Shown here one piece after another: positions 1-12,500 of a stretch of DNA of 64,000 bases; the first letter of the stretch is position 1; each line of letters begins with the position of its first letter. The DNA is from Lucifuga dentata. Taxonomy: Eukaryota; Chordata; Actinopteri; Ophidiiformes; Bythitidae. The position numbers and the translations under genes are program-made. The stretch spans positions 1 to 64,000 of the forward strand of contig VXCM01000791.1 in NCBI GenBank assembly GCA_014773175.1, in the 5' to 3' direction. The notes beneath the pieces were generated by a model that ran no database searches, had not been told where the DNA came from, and worked only from the letters and a program-made list of their open reading frames with translations.

Positions 1-790
1 TTGTGCCCCCTTGAGGCTGCATTCCCATTACTATAGAATATGCCATAGAATTACTTCTGATTCCGTGGCAGCAGTTTCCTGTCCCATTAGTCGAAGCAAA
101 ACGCTGACTGGAATAAGGGGAAATGAGTCTTACACATACCTGATTGTCACATTTCTAACCACTTCATTCTGGAAATATTTTCAACAAGTGGATCATCCAA
201 GTTTCAGTCACATGCCTGTTTGAATCCTAATCAGTCGTAAAATTCCCACCTCAACCCTAATAACAGAGCTCAGCCTCCACAGACTGTAACCAGTGTCGTC
301 TCGTTATTTACCAAACCCTTATGAAAGGAAACAAAGAGGTGGAAAGCCAAAAAAGAGTGGAATGTAATGCAGCAGTGATTCATACTGAGGGAATCCATAA
401 TTGGATGGAAATTATTAAAAAAAAAAAAAAAAAAAAAAATTCAGGGTGTTTGTCATGGATGTGTGCTGGACCAGTGAGGCAGGAATGATGCACAGCTCAG
501 CGTTGTTAATTTTAAATCGTGACAGTTTTGATGGTAAAGCTCAAAATGATCTCTTCTTCATTGAAAGTATCCAGCCTGGTAGCATATTAGAAATTTGTAT
601 CCTCTTAACCGAAACAAGTGTTTATTTTGGTTTCCTGCCAGTCTCTTGATAACTGCACAACCAATCAAGCAGGATCTAAAATGACAAGTGATTCCCTTCC
701 AGACTTTTTTTTTCTTGCACTCTTCCTATTCAAGGTTTGGTCACTCCATCACTGTACTTCTCTCTCACCCTAACCTCTGTGTGTTGGCAG
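1..790 (+). other. ell: Intron of ell (5' part of gene outside window)
   Basis: No exon could be supported here. The expected upstream ELL exon (the segment before the GSIQLDC block) is not present in any frame. The stretch is A/T-rich, with a poly(A) run at about 418-439. It ends in a normal acceptor (TTGGCAG) at 784-790. I treat it as intron, and the start of the gene lies to the left of the window. Confidence 0.7.
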
Positions 791-3700
791 TGAGGGGAGC
801 ATTCAGCTGGATTGTCTGGGTGGGATCCAGGACAAAATTACAGTATGTGCTACTGACGACTCCTACCAGAAGGCCAGGCAAAGCATGGCCCAGGCTGAGG
901 AGGAGACTCGCAGCAGGAGTGCCATTGTCATCAAACCTGGGGGACGATACGTAGGTGAGGAGAGATGTGAAAACTATCTTGCACACACCAGTCAAGTCAT
1001 TGCCTGAGACACTCATCCTTAGTAATACAGGCCCACATACAGCAGTGTTGAATGACTGTATAACAAAAAATATAGGGACTCCCACTTGGACCTCATTAGC
1101 ATCTCAAACATAGTTGAGTACAAATGCGCAAGTCGTCGTTGCTGCCCCAAGTGAAGGAGTTCAAGAATCTCAGGCTCTTGTTCATGAGTGAGGGTAGAAT
1201 GGAGTGTGAGATCACTAAAGAGATTGGTGCGACAGACACTGTTCCAGACTGTCGTGATAAATTTATTTAATTTGGTCGATCTACATTCCAGCCGTCCTAT
1301 GGTCATGAGCTCTGGGTAATGACCGAAATAATCAGATTGTACATACAAGTGGCAGAAATGAGTTTCTTCTGCAGGGTCTCGAGACTCACCCTTAGGAAAA
1401 GGGTGAGGAGTTTGGAGGTCAGGAGGGCGCTCCTCCCTGTTGAAAGAAGCTAGCAAAGGTGGTGGTTTGAGCGTCTAATCAGGATGCCTCCTGGACGCCT
1501 TCCTGGGGAAGGTATTATGAGCTCATCTCACTCCGAAGAGAGCAAAGGACAGACCCAGAACATGCTGGAAGGATTGCATAATTAGTCTGCCTGGGAATGT
1601 CGTGGACCCCCCCAAGGAAGTGCTAGAGGACATGGCTAGGGAGCGGGACAATTCAGCTGTTTTGCTTAGCCTCCTTATTCTCCATGACCCAGATAAGCGG
1701 ATGGAATTTTTAATTGATGGCAAAGACATTTTTCCCTCTAAACATGGACACAGACATGGTGAGGTTAAACTCCCTCCTGCCTGTTCCCTGGTGTCAGATG
1801 AGCAAACAAGCATAAAGAAAATAGCAGTATTTCTGTACCCTGTAACATCCCAAATGGCCCGTGTGCTTCTGTAGCCTGGACCAGGCAGTGTATTGGATCT
1901 TGATGGTGATTGGTTTCCCGGCATTTAAATATATAGTAAGCCACACACATGCCCTCATGTAAAATTACCCTCATTGCCCAAAGTGCAAACATACACACAC
2001 ACACACACAGGCATAATGTCAGGGAGCATAACACATAAACTTCCTTACTTTTTTGTTTAGGTGTCATACTCGTGCTACAAAACATGTTGTGCTACATTGC
2101 AGTAGAAAGACACTGCAACTCTGCCTCATTGCCTGCGAAGAAAGAAAACCAGTATAACCTTGTTCAGCGTTCAGCAGTGAGTCATAAATTGTTTAGTCCG
2201 TGTGTGCTGTGGAACCAAACAGTGTTTTTGTGTCAGTGGGAGGCAGCACACGATTCATCGGATTCTGATTCACCCTGAAAGGCCTCTGGTGCTAAGAAGG
2301 TGATGATAGCTGACGTTTCTGATGGAAAGGTGGCGAGGTGGTCATCGTTACAGAAACAGATCAGTGCGTGATACTTCACGTCTTTGTGAGTCATTTGCAC
2401 ATTCTGCCAGCCATCATTAGTTATAGTTGAAAGACAAAAATAAATGTCTTTCTCATATTTCTTGGTGAGATTAGTTATTTTCTGTTCTTAAGAGAACAAG
2501 ATCTGCCTACCTGTTGTAGTAATCAATCCTTACAGAGTACAGTCTAAGCAAACAAATCCTTTGTGCTTTGTAAGACTTATAATGTTCCAAGCAGTGTTGA
2601 TTTCTGCACTATATTGAAAAGTGTTTCTAATGTTTGTTTTTTTCCATTTCCATACAATAGAGACATAGAATGTAAGAACTCTATTTGTCTGGCAACTGTT
2701 TTTTTCCCATTTGGCTGCTTATGCACATTGTGTTAATTTAATGCAAACTGCAAATATATTTAGCAAGAACTTTACAATAAATATTTCATTTTACACAGAA
2801 AGCTGTTTCACTCAGTTATCCATCCATCCATTTTCTAAACCCGTTTGTCCTGTTGAGGGTCACGGGGGGGCTGGAGCCTATCCCAGCGGTCATAGGGCGA
2901 GAGGCGGGGTACACCCTGGACAGATCGCCAATCTATCGCAGTTTTGCTCAGTTATGACACCTACTTATCTGTTCCATCACTCCTATCATGTTCAAATTTT
3001 CTAAAGTCAAAATCGCTTTCCTTTTCACTCAGGTAAGAAGGTTCAAATCCGGAAACCGGCACCAGGCCTCTCAGACATTGCCCCGTTGCGACGGACGTCT
3101 CGGCCCGTCCTCATCTCTAGCAGCATGCAAAAGAAGAGCACGGCGCAGCACAGGCCACTCCGAGAGCGCCTCACGCATCTGCTGGCTCTCAAGCCTTACA
3201 AGAAGCCCGAGCTCATCCTGAGGTTGCAGAAAGATGGCCTCTCACCTTTAGACAAGGACTTCCTGGACAGCCACCTGCAACAGGTCAAACACACACACAT
3301 TTTGCCATTGAATGAATAGATTTAGTCGCTGACTGAGGCCTTACAGCTGATTATCTTCAGATGTTGCAGAGCCATACCAGCAAAACTCTGAAATCAACCA
3401 CAGATGTTTTTCATTTTGTAGGTGGCAAATCTAAATGGGAAAGACAACACCTTCACATTGAAGGACTCTTTGTTTAAGGACATTCAGAAGGATTGGCCAG
3501 GCTACACTGAAGGAGATCAACAGCTTCTCAAGAGAATACTGTTCAGGTATGTCCTAGATAGCACTATTTTTCACTGTAAGTTATCTTGATAGAGATCAAT
3601 AAAATAAATGTTTCCCAGCACAAGATGTCCAACATTAACGGAAAATTCATATCCATGATCTGAAAAAGCCTAAAATATTTAGCAGTTTTGGAGCATTATT

Positions 3701-3863
3701 TGCACTTTAGAGCAGTGTTTTAATGAGAGGGTTTGTCTGTGTTCTGTGCTCTGTAATGGAATATAACAGATGCAGTCTTTTAGAAACAAAGTTGCGCAAG
3801 TGAAATCTGGTGTCATTGTGTCAGTCTTTCACTACATATTTATACATATATACATATAGCATA

Positions 3864-3894
<31 letters not shown>

Positions 3895-3958
3895 TAATAT
3901 AATATACATATTTAACATCTTGTAGAAGTTATTTGGAATCATATAGAATGAACGTCAT

Positions 3959-3994
<36 letters not shown>

Positions 3995-6900
3995 GAAATT
4001 TTTTGTCTTTGGTAAAATGATGAAGGAAAATTGCATCAACCTTTAGAGCAACTGATGTTATTTTCAAAACATGTGAAATACACACTAAGTGACATTTTAT
4101 CGTGTTATAAATGATGATTGATTCATATTTAAAATGTCATTGCATTCATCTTCACCCAAACCACGGCAATCTTTTCACTCCTTTTTGCAGCCATTATTTG
4201 CACGCAGTTAGTTCTCTATCTTTGCTAGATGTGTGATGCCACTTCAGCACATTGTCATTTTGCTGTTGACTCCCTCTGCCAAGAATTAGAACACAAGGTG
4301 ATGGTTGTGTGATCTTGAAGTCCCAAAAGCTCTAGAGATATTCTTTATAAAAAAAAGACATGTATGCACTTTTCCCATTTGTTATCTTCCTACATATCTT
4401 GTGGTATAAGACCATGTTCTGGGCACTAGAAATTACATTGTCTTTAGCTGTGATTAATTATATTTTATACCTGAACCTGGACGTATGAAACATTTTGAAA
4501 AACACCTTTTCATTTGTTATAATGACAGGTGTCTTTGCTTTGGAAGACGTGTGTGTATGTGTATGTGTGCGTGTGCTCCACTGAATGCAGTCTAAGTGTT
4601 GTATTTGTTGATTGCATGAGCTGTTGGCTTTCTTCCCAGTGGAAAAATCTGGTTTCTCAGGATCTGGGGCACTAAGGAAAAGCAAACTCTCAGCTGGTTA
4701 TATTTAGACCAGTAGCAACGTGCAGTGCTTAGTTATGGTTTACTTAGTGGATTCAGTGTTTTTAATGGAGTTAAGCAATATTATTTCTTTTTCTCCATGT
4801 TAAGCTTAGTTGTATCAATGGCGAGAGCCTCTAAGTGCAGCTAGAGTGTTTCATGCTCTTGTGCATGTGCACAAACTGTGCATGCATTTTGCGTGGAGGC
4901 ATGCATATGCACACATTTATCTATATTCTATTTTTGTCTCTGTGTTGGTTTAGCGTACTTCGAGCTTTGGTGATGAGTTTATCAGCTGACTAACAATCAT
5001 AGTGTCCCACCTAACACCTCCTCCTCCTCCTCCTCCTCCTCCCAGCTCCTCTTGAGTTTGGAGCTAATGCTTTCAGTCACGCAGGAGTAGCACAGCAACA
5101 TGATCTGAAGACATATGATGCAACAGTGTCCCAGCACATGCTGATCTATGTGTGAAATGGCACTAGTCCAAGGTTCAGCCATATCACTCCACCTGGTCTC
5201 TCGCTGCTGGCTGCTGTGTGTTTACCGACTGGCTGCCTGTCAATCAGACTACACACACTCACACTCGCTTACACACAAACACCACCACCCTGATAGGGTG
5301 GAGCATTAACATGGCTTGATGTATCCAACTGCCCCCTACTGATAATGTCATCAGCTATGGCAGCAGTAGCACAGCTTTTACATTATCCCCATTCCAAATT
5401 GTATTATATTGTATTGCACATCTACATTTTAGACCAAAATCTTATAGTTATCCAGGGTGAAAACTACCTATTCAAATAAGCTCTCTCAGAATGTCCACAG
5501 AGCACATACTGTAGCTGTAGTTTACACTAAGTGTGCACTATAAGCTTCAGTGAAACTCTACAGTCCATGATTAGGATTTAGTGAGTTAACTGTTGTGTAT
5601 TGTTGAGACAGCTTTTGATAATACAGTGTCAGAGGTGTTGAATCAACACTTACACAGCTTTGTCCACACCCATTTACAGACATCAGAAAGGATGCTACAG
5701 TTTGAACAGCTTTTAAACAAATCTAAAGGTTGAAAATGTTTTTGTGTGAAAAAAGTGGACGAAACTGAGAACAATTTTGCACATTTTTAGATGGTTTTTA
5801 ATTGTGTTTGACCTCACATTCCAGTGTTGGCAAACGTTATGCAGTGGCAGTAGTGCAATAATACTAGTAGCTTTCCAAATTTAGTTAATTCATTTAAAAT
5901 GTGGCATATTTGATTGATGCTTATGCCAGAGCGATTCAATCCAATAATTAGCAGATCAGTGCAGTTTAGTTGGCATGCATTTAGCAGTGGTTCCCATTTC
6001 CACAACTGAAATCAAAAGTGAGCAGGGTAATGAAATCTAATCAACAGTGGTCAGTTAAGATGCATCTGATATGCATTCTGATCACGAGTATCAACTGTGG
6101 TCTGTTGGAGCTGGATCTATACACGGTCTGGATAATGTCTGAAAAGGGCCTCAGTGGAGTCATAAATAGACGAGAGAAGCTGACGCAAGGCTGTGGATTA
6201 TAGTGGCAACATATCACTACATTGAGTGTATAGAAAATTGTTTTAGTTGAACAGGCTGCAGCTTATGTGGTTGGGTACTAAAAGAATTTTCACAGGTTTT
6301 ATTGGGAATTTCCAGAGGCTTGTAATGTCAGCATTGAGGGCAGTTAAAGCAATCACCCAAATTGGAACTTGCCCAAATAAAAGATGTCTGAATCATGGAT
6401 GTGTGTGTTTGTACACACGCTTTCTGTCTCAGGAAACTGTGCCAGGCTCAGAACACATCCACCCCTCCACCAGAGAGCCCGCCCAAAGAGCAGGTCAGCA
6501 GCTCGCCATCGCAAGTAAGCTTTGTGTTTCTACTTCTACCTGTGTCTCACTTCCACACAATAGCTTCCTTCCTGATCCAAAAGCCAAAACCTCTGCTTAA
6601 CCTCCACACCGCCTCCCCTGTGGTCATACAGCTGGCTAGTAAAAGGTGATATTATCATAATATGTGAAATTTCACTGTATACTAATTTTTCAGGTAATGT
6701 CATTAAAAAAAAATCTACATTCCCTCCCTTATCCCCCTCATTAACAGTCATTTATTTTTTTTATATTCCTTGTCCTGCTCCTTCTTGGTGTTTACAGTTT
6801 CATGAGGCTGAAGGAGGAGCTCCTCAGTTGTATTAATAGCTGCTTCCTCTCAGAGGCTCCTCACCTACAGAATGTTCCTTCCATTCTGCTCCCTCCCTTA

Positions 6901-9528
6901 GTGTACACAGTGTACAAATACACAAGCAAATACTACCTCAAGCTGTTTTTTTTTTTTTTTTNTTTTTTTTTTTTTTTGTTTTTTTTTAAGCTTTTTAGGT
7001 ACACAAAGAGAGCACAGCAGCAGGTTAAGCCATGTGTAAACAGTCTGGCCTCAGATTGGTGAGGGATGGTTCAGGGAATGCTGCCAAAGCAAACGGGTAA
7101 GGAGCCCTACAGGCCTAAACGGAGCTCCTCACTGGTCCCTGCTGTTATTTCAGAACTCCAAATTCTTCCTGTTGGGACAGCTAATACACTCCTAAAGTCA
7201 GTAGCATGGCCTGAGTCAAACAGGGCTTGTCTGTAATGTAATCCCTGGTATTGTGTAAAGAAAGCACAGTCATCCTCGTCTCAGTGCTACTGTGAATACA
7301 GATCCTCTTCAGCCCCGTTTTTTCCTGTTTCTTTCCTCATCTATCTGCTTCCTGTTGCTATTTACATTGAAAACCTCAGTGGTCTTGCTTTTTGGCAAAA
7401 CTCCGCTGTACTCTGTACCTCTGTCCTACACAGCTCAAACCAGATTTGTTTGCTCTGGCTTGTTTTTTTTTTTTTTCNTTTTTTTTTTTTTTTCCTTGCT
7501 TACCTTCAGAGTTTTACGTTTCCTCAACCTGGTGAAGTGGAATTCACATTAAACTGTTTGAAGTTCAGATACTAAAACTGCTATTTTTCCTGCCAGAAAC
7601 GACCTGCTACAGACTTCATCGATCCTCTGGCAAACAAAAAGCCCAGGATATCGCACCTCGCCAGCAAGGCAGCAATGGGCCCAATCAATGGCAAGCTCAG
7701 CTCCTCTAATGGGAGAGAGACAGGTGGAGCACAGGCAGGAGTGGCAGTCTCTGTGTCAGATGGCGGGACGGTGACCAGCTCCCAGCATCTCCCCATGCTG
7801 GACATTCCTCGTCCTTTCGAAGCACTGTCAGATGTCAGCAATGACTCCAGCCACAATGGGCGAGATTGCGACTCTCAGGAAGCAGCGGTGTCCGAGAGGC
7901 TCAGCCAACCGCCTTCGGGGTCCTCAGGGCGGACTACGCCCAGCACGGTCACATCATCATCTGGCCACGCAGGTGTCGATGGCTGCCAGGACAAGAGTCC
8001 TTCATCCTTTCATGGCAAGTCCAAGAAGAAGTCAAAAAAACATAAAGACAAGGAAAAGACCAAAGTCAGGGAGAGAGAAAGAGAGAAGGGGCAAGAGAAG
8101 ACGAAAGAGAGGAAGACTCGTGAGGAACACGTGCCTGAGCCAAATCGAGCCTGTGAGATCAGCTCCAGGCCGGCGAACCTTAAAAACAACAGTGTTCCAC
8201 TCAAAAGCACAGGTGAGACATGCACATATACTATCCCTTCTTCCCTGGAATGGATCTGATGTAACTGCACAAAACTCTTAATTACTAAATACAGTGTCAC
8301 AACTCCTGCCACATCAGAACAGAGATTCCTAAGAAAGTATGAAAACATTCCAAAATAAACGAAATCATTTGGATGTGGATGGACACCAGGTAGTCATCAC
8401 TGTGAGTAAGCGATACAGCATGATGACTGACCTCCACACAAATCCAACTAAACAAATCATTGATAAATCGCCGATAAAAGACAAAAATCACAATTTATAA
8501 TACTCCTCTTAGTGGTATTGCATCTGAAGCTGCACCACAGCAGGCTGCAAGCAGAAACATGGCAGAGGTTGCTGTTTAGATTAATGCCTCTAACTATATG
8601 ACCTTGTTTCAGATCTGAATGGAATTTGCAACATTACCAGTATTCCTTCATCATCATCTGAGGTGGCAGATTATTTAACGTGAGTACTAACACCAACAGG
8701 TTCTGCTGCTGTGCTGATAACGTCACAGAATTTGATTTTTTTTTTTTTTTTTTTTTTTTTATTAATTATTAGGCTGGCTTTATTTTATTGATTTATGTTA
8801 TTAATTTATGTTTTTATGTTGGCACCTCTCACAATTTTCACTCTTTCTTGCACTGTCTCCCTCTAATGGCCATTGTCCCTATGTGCCTTCCCCTGTGTGA
8901 CTTCCCCTCTCAAATCTCAACAGTAAAATTTCCCCTTATTTCCTTCCCAGGAAGTACATGGTGATTGGCTCTCAGGAGCAGCGTCAGCGCTATAAAAACG
9001 ATTTCAATGCAGAGTACAGTGAGTATCGGGGTCTGCATGCTCGGATAGAGGGCATCACCCGTCAGTTCACAGTGCTTGACAATGAGCTCAAACAGCTCCA
9101 ACAAGGCACAGACAAGTACAAGGTAGATTGCCCTAAGAATACACAGAAATCAGCCATCTTTGAAGGTGTTTTCAATGAATATCTATGAGACGCAGCTTAT
9201 TTTAATTTGATTTATTTGTTTTATATTCATACTCCTGGTCCTTTTTGTGCATCTTCTCTTGACAGACAATCCACAATCAGATACTTGCAGAGTATCGTAA
9301 AATAAAAAAGGTAGGTTTTTTTTCCTCCACTGTGGTTGATTTATGCAGCATAAACAATCTGCGAGTAGATGTCTAACCTATTGTGACATTTTTTTCTCAT
9401 GTCCCTTGCAGACTAATCCAAACTATAGCCAAGAGAAGAACCGCTGTGAATATCTACACAACAAACTGGCACATATAAAGAGACTTATTGCCGAGTATGA
9501 TCAACAGCAACTTCAAAAGTGGCATTAG
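791..9528 (+). CDS. ell: RNA polymerase II elongation factor ELL (5'-partial, nine exons)
   Basis: Exons: 791-954, 3033-3283, 3422-3546, 6433-6514, 7597-8212, 8613-8679, 8951-9122, 9266-9310, 9412-9528. Phases all agree and give 545 residues to the TAG at 9526. ELL raises the Pol II elongation rate in the super elongation complex and the little elongation complex, in the nucleus. Recognisable blocks in order: [17 protein letters not shown] and the run [18 protein letters not shown] in the first exon; the winged-helix-like segment [49 protein letters not shown]; a lysine-rich stretch [14 protein letters not shown] near 8020-8060; and the C-terminal occludin/ELL homology domain in the last four exons, ending in [23 protein letters not shown]2 is the alternative, but the ending fits ELL better. 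The N-terminal exons are missing from the window. A large composite intron (955-3032) holds two LINE remnants. The next gene, dot1l, follows in the same orientation about 6 kb downstream. Confidence 0.95.
1100..1720 (+). mobile_element. Degenerate non-LTR retrotransposon 3' end (reverse-transcriptase C-terminal region)
   Basis: On the plus strand this resembles a very common teleost LINE tail: CCCCAAGTGAAGGAGTTCAAG, then TATGGTCATGAGCTCTGGGTA, then AGGATGCCTCCTGGACGCC, then the end CAGATAAGCGGATGGAAT. The first, second and fourth of these are quoted from 1144, 1298 and 1692, with minor spacing. In-frame stops and indels break the reading frame, so it is dead. It lies inside an ell intron. The clade was not assigned, because that needs a library comparison. 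Confidence 0.7.
2819..2945. mobile_element. Short dispersed LINE 3'-end repeat (L2/Maui-like)
   Basis: It begins with the CATCC repeat preceding ATTTTCTAAACCCG and continues through GGGCTGGAGCCTATCCCAGC to a CACCCTGGACAGATCGCC block. This is the familiar teleost dispersed repeat found at 3' ends of L2-like LINEs. The family name is from memory. It sits about 90 bp upstream of ell exon 3033-3283. Confidence 0.7.
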
Positions 9529-12500
9529 TTAGACATTATTTCCCTGTTATCTCTGGAATCCAAGCAGAGAAAAGAAATCTCTGGATTCAGCTTGCTCTAT
9601 AAATGTGCTCTTGAAAGATGCCATGAAGAGAGTATTCCCCTCACTGGAGCCAAATGCTCTAGTGAGGACAAAGCAGGACATTAATTTCTCTCCCTCTCTG
9701 TCTTTTTTTTTTTTTTTTTTTNTTTTTTTTTTTTTTTTTTTAAAGATGGGACTATGCCTGGTTTACCCAGGTCCATATGTGTAGCTACACTGCATCCAGA
9801 AAATGCGTGGCTTTGTTTGTTTTCAATATCCCACCCTCCCTATAGTGCACAGGGGTCTGCAAAAGAATCCAAATGGAAACTGCCACCTTCTTCAGAGATC
9901 TCCAAATAATATTTCCTGTTATTGAGAGTAGAGGAAAGAGGTGACTGAGATGGAGTCAGCAGATGGTATGCCAAATGCAACTAATTTGTTTTGAGTAAAG
10001 GAAAAAAATTTAAGTGAAAGATACATTAGATTTCTGTTCTTTCTATTTATTTTTGGACACTTACAGGGGTAACGAGTCTAACACTCCTCAATATCACTAC
10101 TTAAAAGCTGTCTTTTCTTTTTTTTTTTTTTTTTTNTTTTTTTTTTTTTTTTTTGTCCTCCTATCTCGAATGTCAGCCAGTATTTTATTCAGAAGCTGCC
10201 TTGCCCATCTAATTGTCAACCTGTTGGGTGTCGTTTTTCTCTTCAAGAGATACTGATATCCCTGTTGATTAAATCAAAACAGTGCTTCTAAATGCACAGT
10301 CAGGCGCAGGTTTGTGCACTTGGCTTTTCTTAATCATATGCAGAAGTCTTAACAAGGTGATGTGTGTGTAGAAGCTTCCAGTCACTCTGTATGTGTCTAA
10401 AAACAGATGAACACAGTCCCTTTTATTAAATCATGACAAGATAAGATACAGTTTTTGTTATATGAAGCAGTTACAGTAGTGTTCTTTGGTTTCGGTTCAT
10501 CATTGTCTACCCATGGGGATGTAACACAGGACTATATTTAGCTCCTAATTGGGTGATTTCAAGTTTAGTTCATGAAAGCTTTTGTAGCAATACAACTATT
10601 CCAAGTCAACTGAAGAGCATTGCCAACTCTGCTTTTCAAGCTTCAGAAGATCTTCTAATTGGAAGATTATGCAGACATGGGATGCAGGTCTGTAGAGCTG
10701 TTATTAACAGCATCAAAATATCCAGAAATTTGATTTGGGTTAACCCAGAAATCTTAATATTTCAAGTTACAACATTGTCATCTTTCATTATGTCAAATCA
10801 ATGTTGTTTACAATTAAGTATTACATTTTTATTTTTTTTAATTTTTTTTTTATTTTTTTGTCTGCTCATCAACCCGCATAATAATCAATACAGGCGACTG
10901 TTAATGTGAAGCCATCCTTGACCATCTTCCAAGTAGAGCGTGGGGGACCTGCTGCAGGGGCCCCTATTCTAAAGGCCTGTCAGAGATGGAATGCTCATCT
11001 GTGATCAGCAGATAAGGATGCTCATGGATCAGCACTTCTCTCTCAGAAGCGACGTTTGAAGACGGCTCAGCTTGACATATCCGAAGACAATTTAGAAATG
11101 CTGTATTAGAACTTGATACTTGATGGATGAATGAATGAGCAAGTTAAGTCAGCATTTCTTATATTGATCTTTTTATGTGAAAATGAAAAATCAGCACTTT
11201 TTTTTCACCTGAGGTTTTGTCCAAATGAAACTTTTCTCTTTGTCCATCAGAGTGCATGCTTTATGAATGTGTTACAATGAACAGTCTTTGTATATTTACT
11301 TGAAAAAACTGCCCAGTGACATTCAAATACAAGCAAAGGCCTAGTCAATCTGAATTAATGGATAATCAGTTAGGCGTGGCTCTGACCAGCATGTATACCA
11401 AAGTGCTTAATACGATGGATGAAACTAAATGCTCTTACCAAATTTGCAAAGAAATGATCCGTCACTGTGTTCTTTGTTTCTAATTAAATTTCAACAGTAT
11501 CTTTTATCCATATCATAAAAGTGGAAATCATTCAGTTGGTGATTTTGAGAGTTCAGCTCAAGTTTAACATCAGGTTTTTGATTAGTTTTTTTTTTTTTTT
11601 TTTCTTCTTTCCCCTTTATCACTCTCCAAATGCAAACACTACATGAGACTGCTGCATCCATCACAGCAATGCTGGGCATGAGACAGGCTGGATCTGGGAC
11701 TTAATGGCTGGCTAGGACTGAGTGGGGTTGGAGGGTTATGCAAAGGTGAAGACCTTTTTTTTTTTAAAAAAAAGGATGCCTTTTATCATCCTTACCGTAT
11801 CAGGTTTTCTAGAAACATTCAGATGTAATTACTGTATTACACTTATATTACAGTTAAGGAATGAGTTCATCTATAAAGATGGTAAAGACATTTTGCTTCT
11901 AATGCAGAGAAAACTGTCTGAAAGTAATGAAATGCCAGCACAGGATTCCCATTGTCTGAGCTGATTGTGCCAAAAGTACTTGTTATAAAGGGATTTTTGT
12001 TTGTTTTTTCTTTTTCTTTCTGATGCTACTAGCAAAGAGGGCTTTGGAGAAAAGTCTGCAATGTTGGCACTAAAACCCAAAGCACGCTTTTTGAAAACCA
12101 TAAGGGACTGGGACTGAAACTGATCTTTATTTCAATAAAATTCTTAAAATTATTATTTGTGAAATTCTGAACCAGTTGTTGCTGTCCATTATTGTAATGG
12201 AGTACAACTTTGTTTCTCTTTTGCTACAGTTTAACAGTGGATATATAGTACATTTTTATGTAAAATAATTAAACTGTGTTGAAAGATAATGTTGCCACAC
12301 ATACACAAAATACCTGATTTGTTTCTAATGGCTACATGTTTACAAACCATAGCATATGTACCCATATTATCAAATCTTTGACAAACAATGTGTTTTAATA
12401 CTTTGGGTGTTTAAAGAAGCACATTGTCATCATAGGTTTTCTGTGCTGTGGTGTAGTTATGTCTCTAACTGTAGGTCTTCCTAAAGGTAAGTACAGGGAG

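Noticed and set aside
1523..1924. 133-codon minus-strand open frame
   Set aside because: It is the antisense of the decayed LINE tail, with no family pattern of its own.
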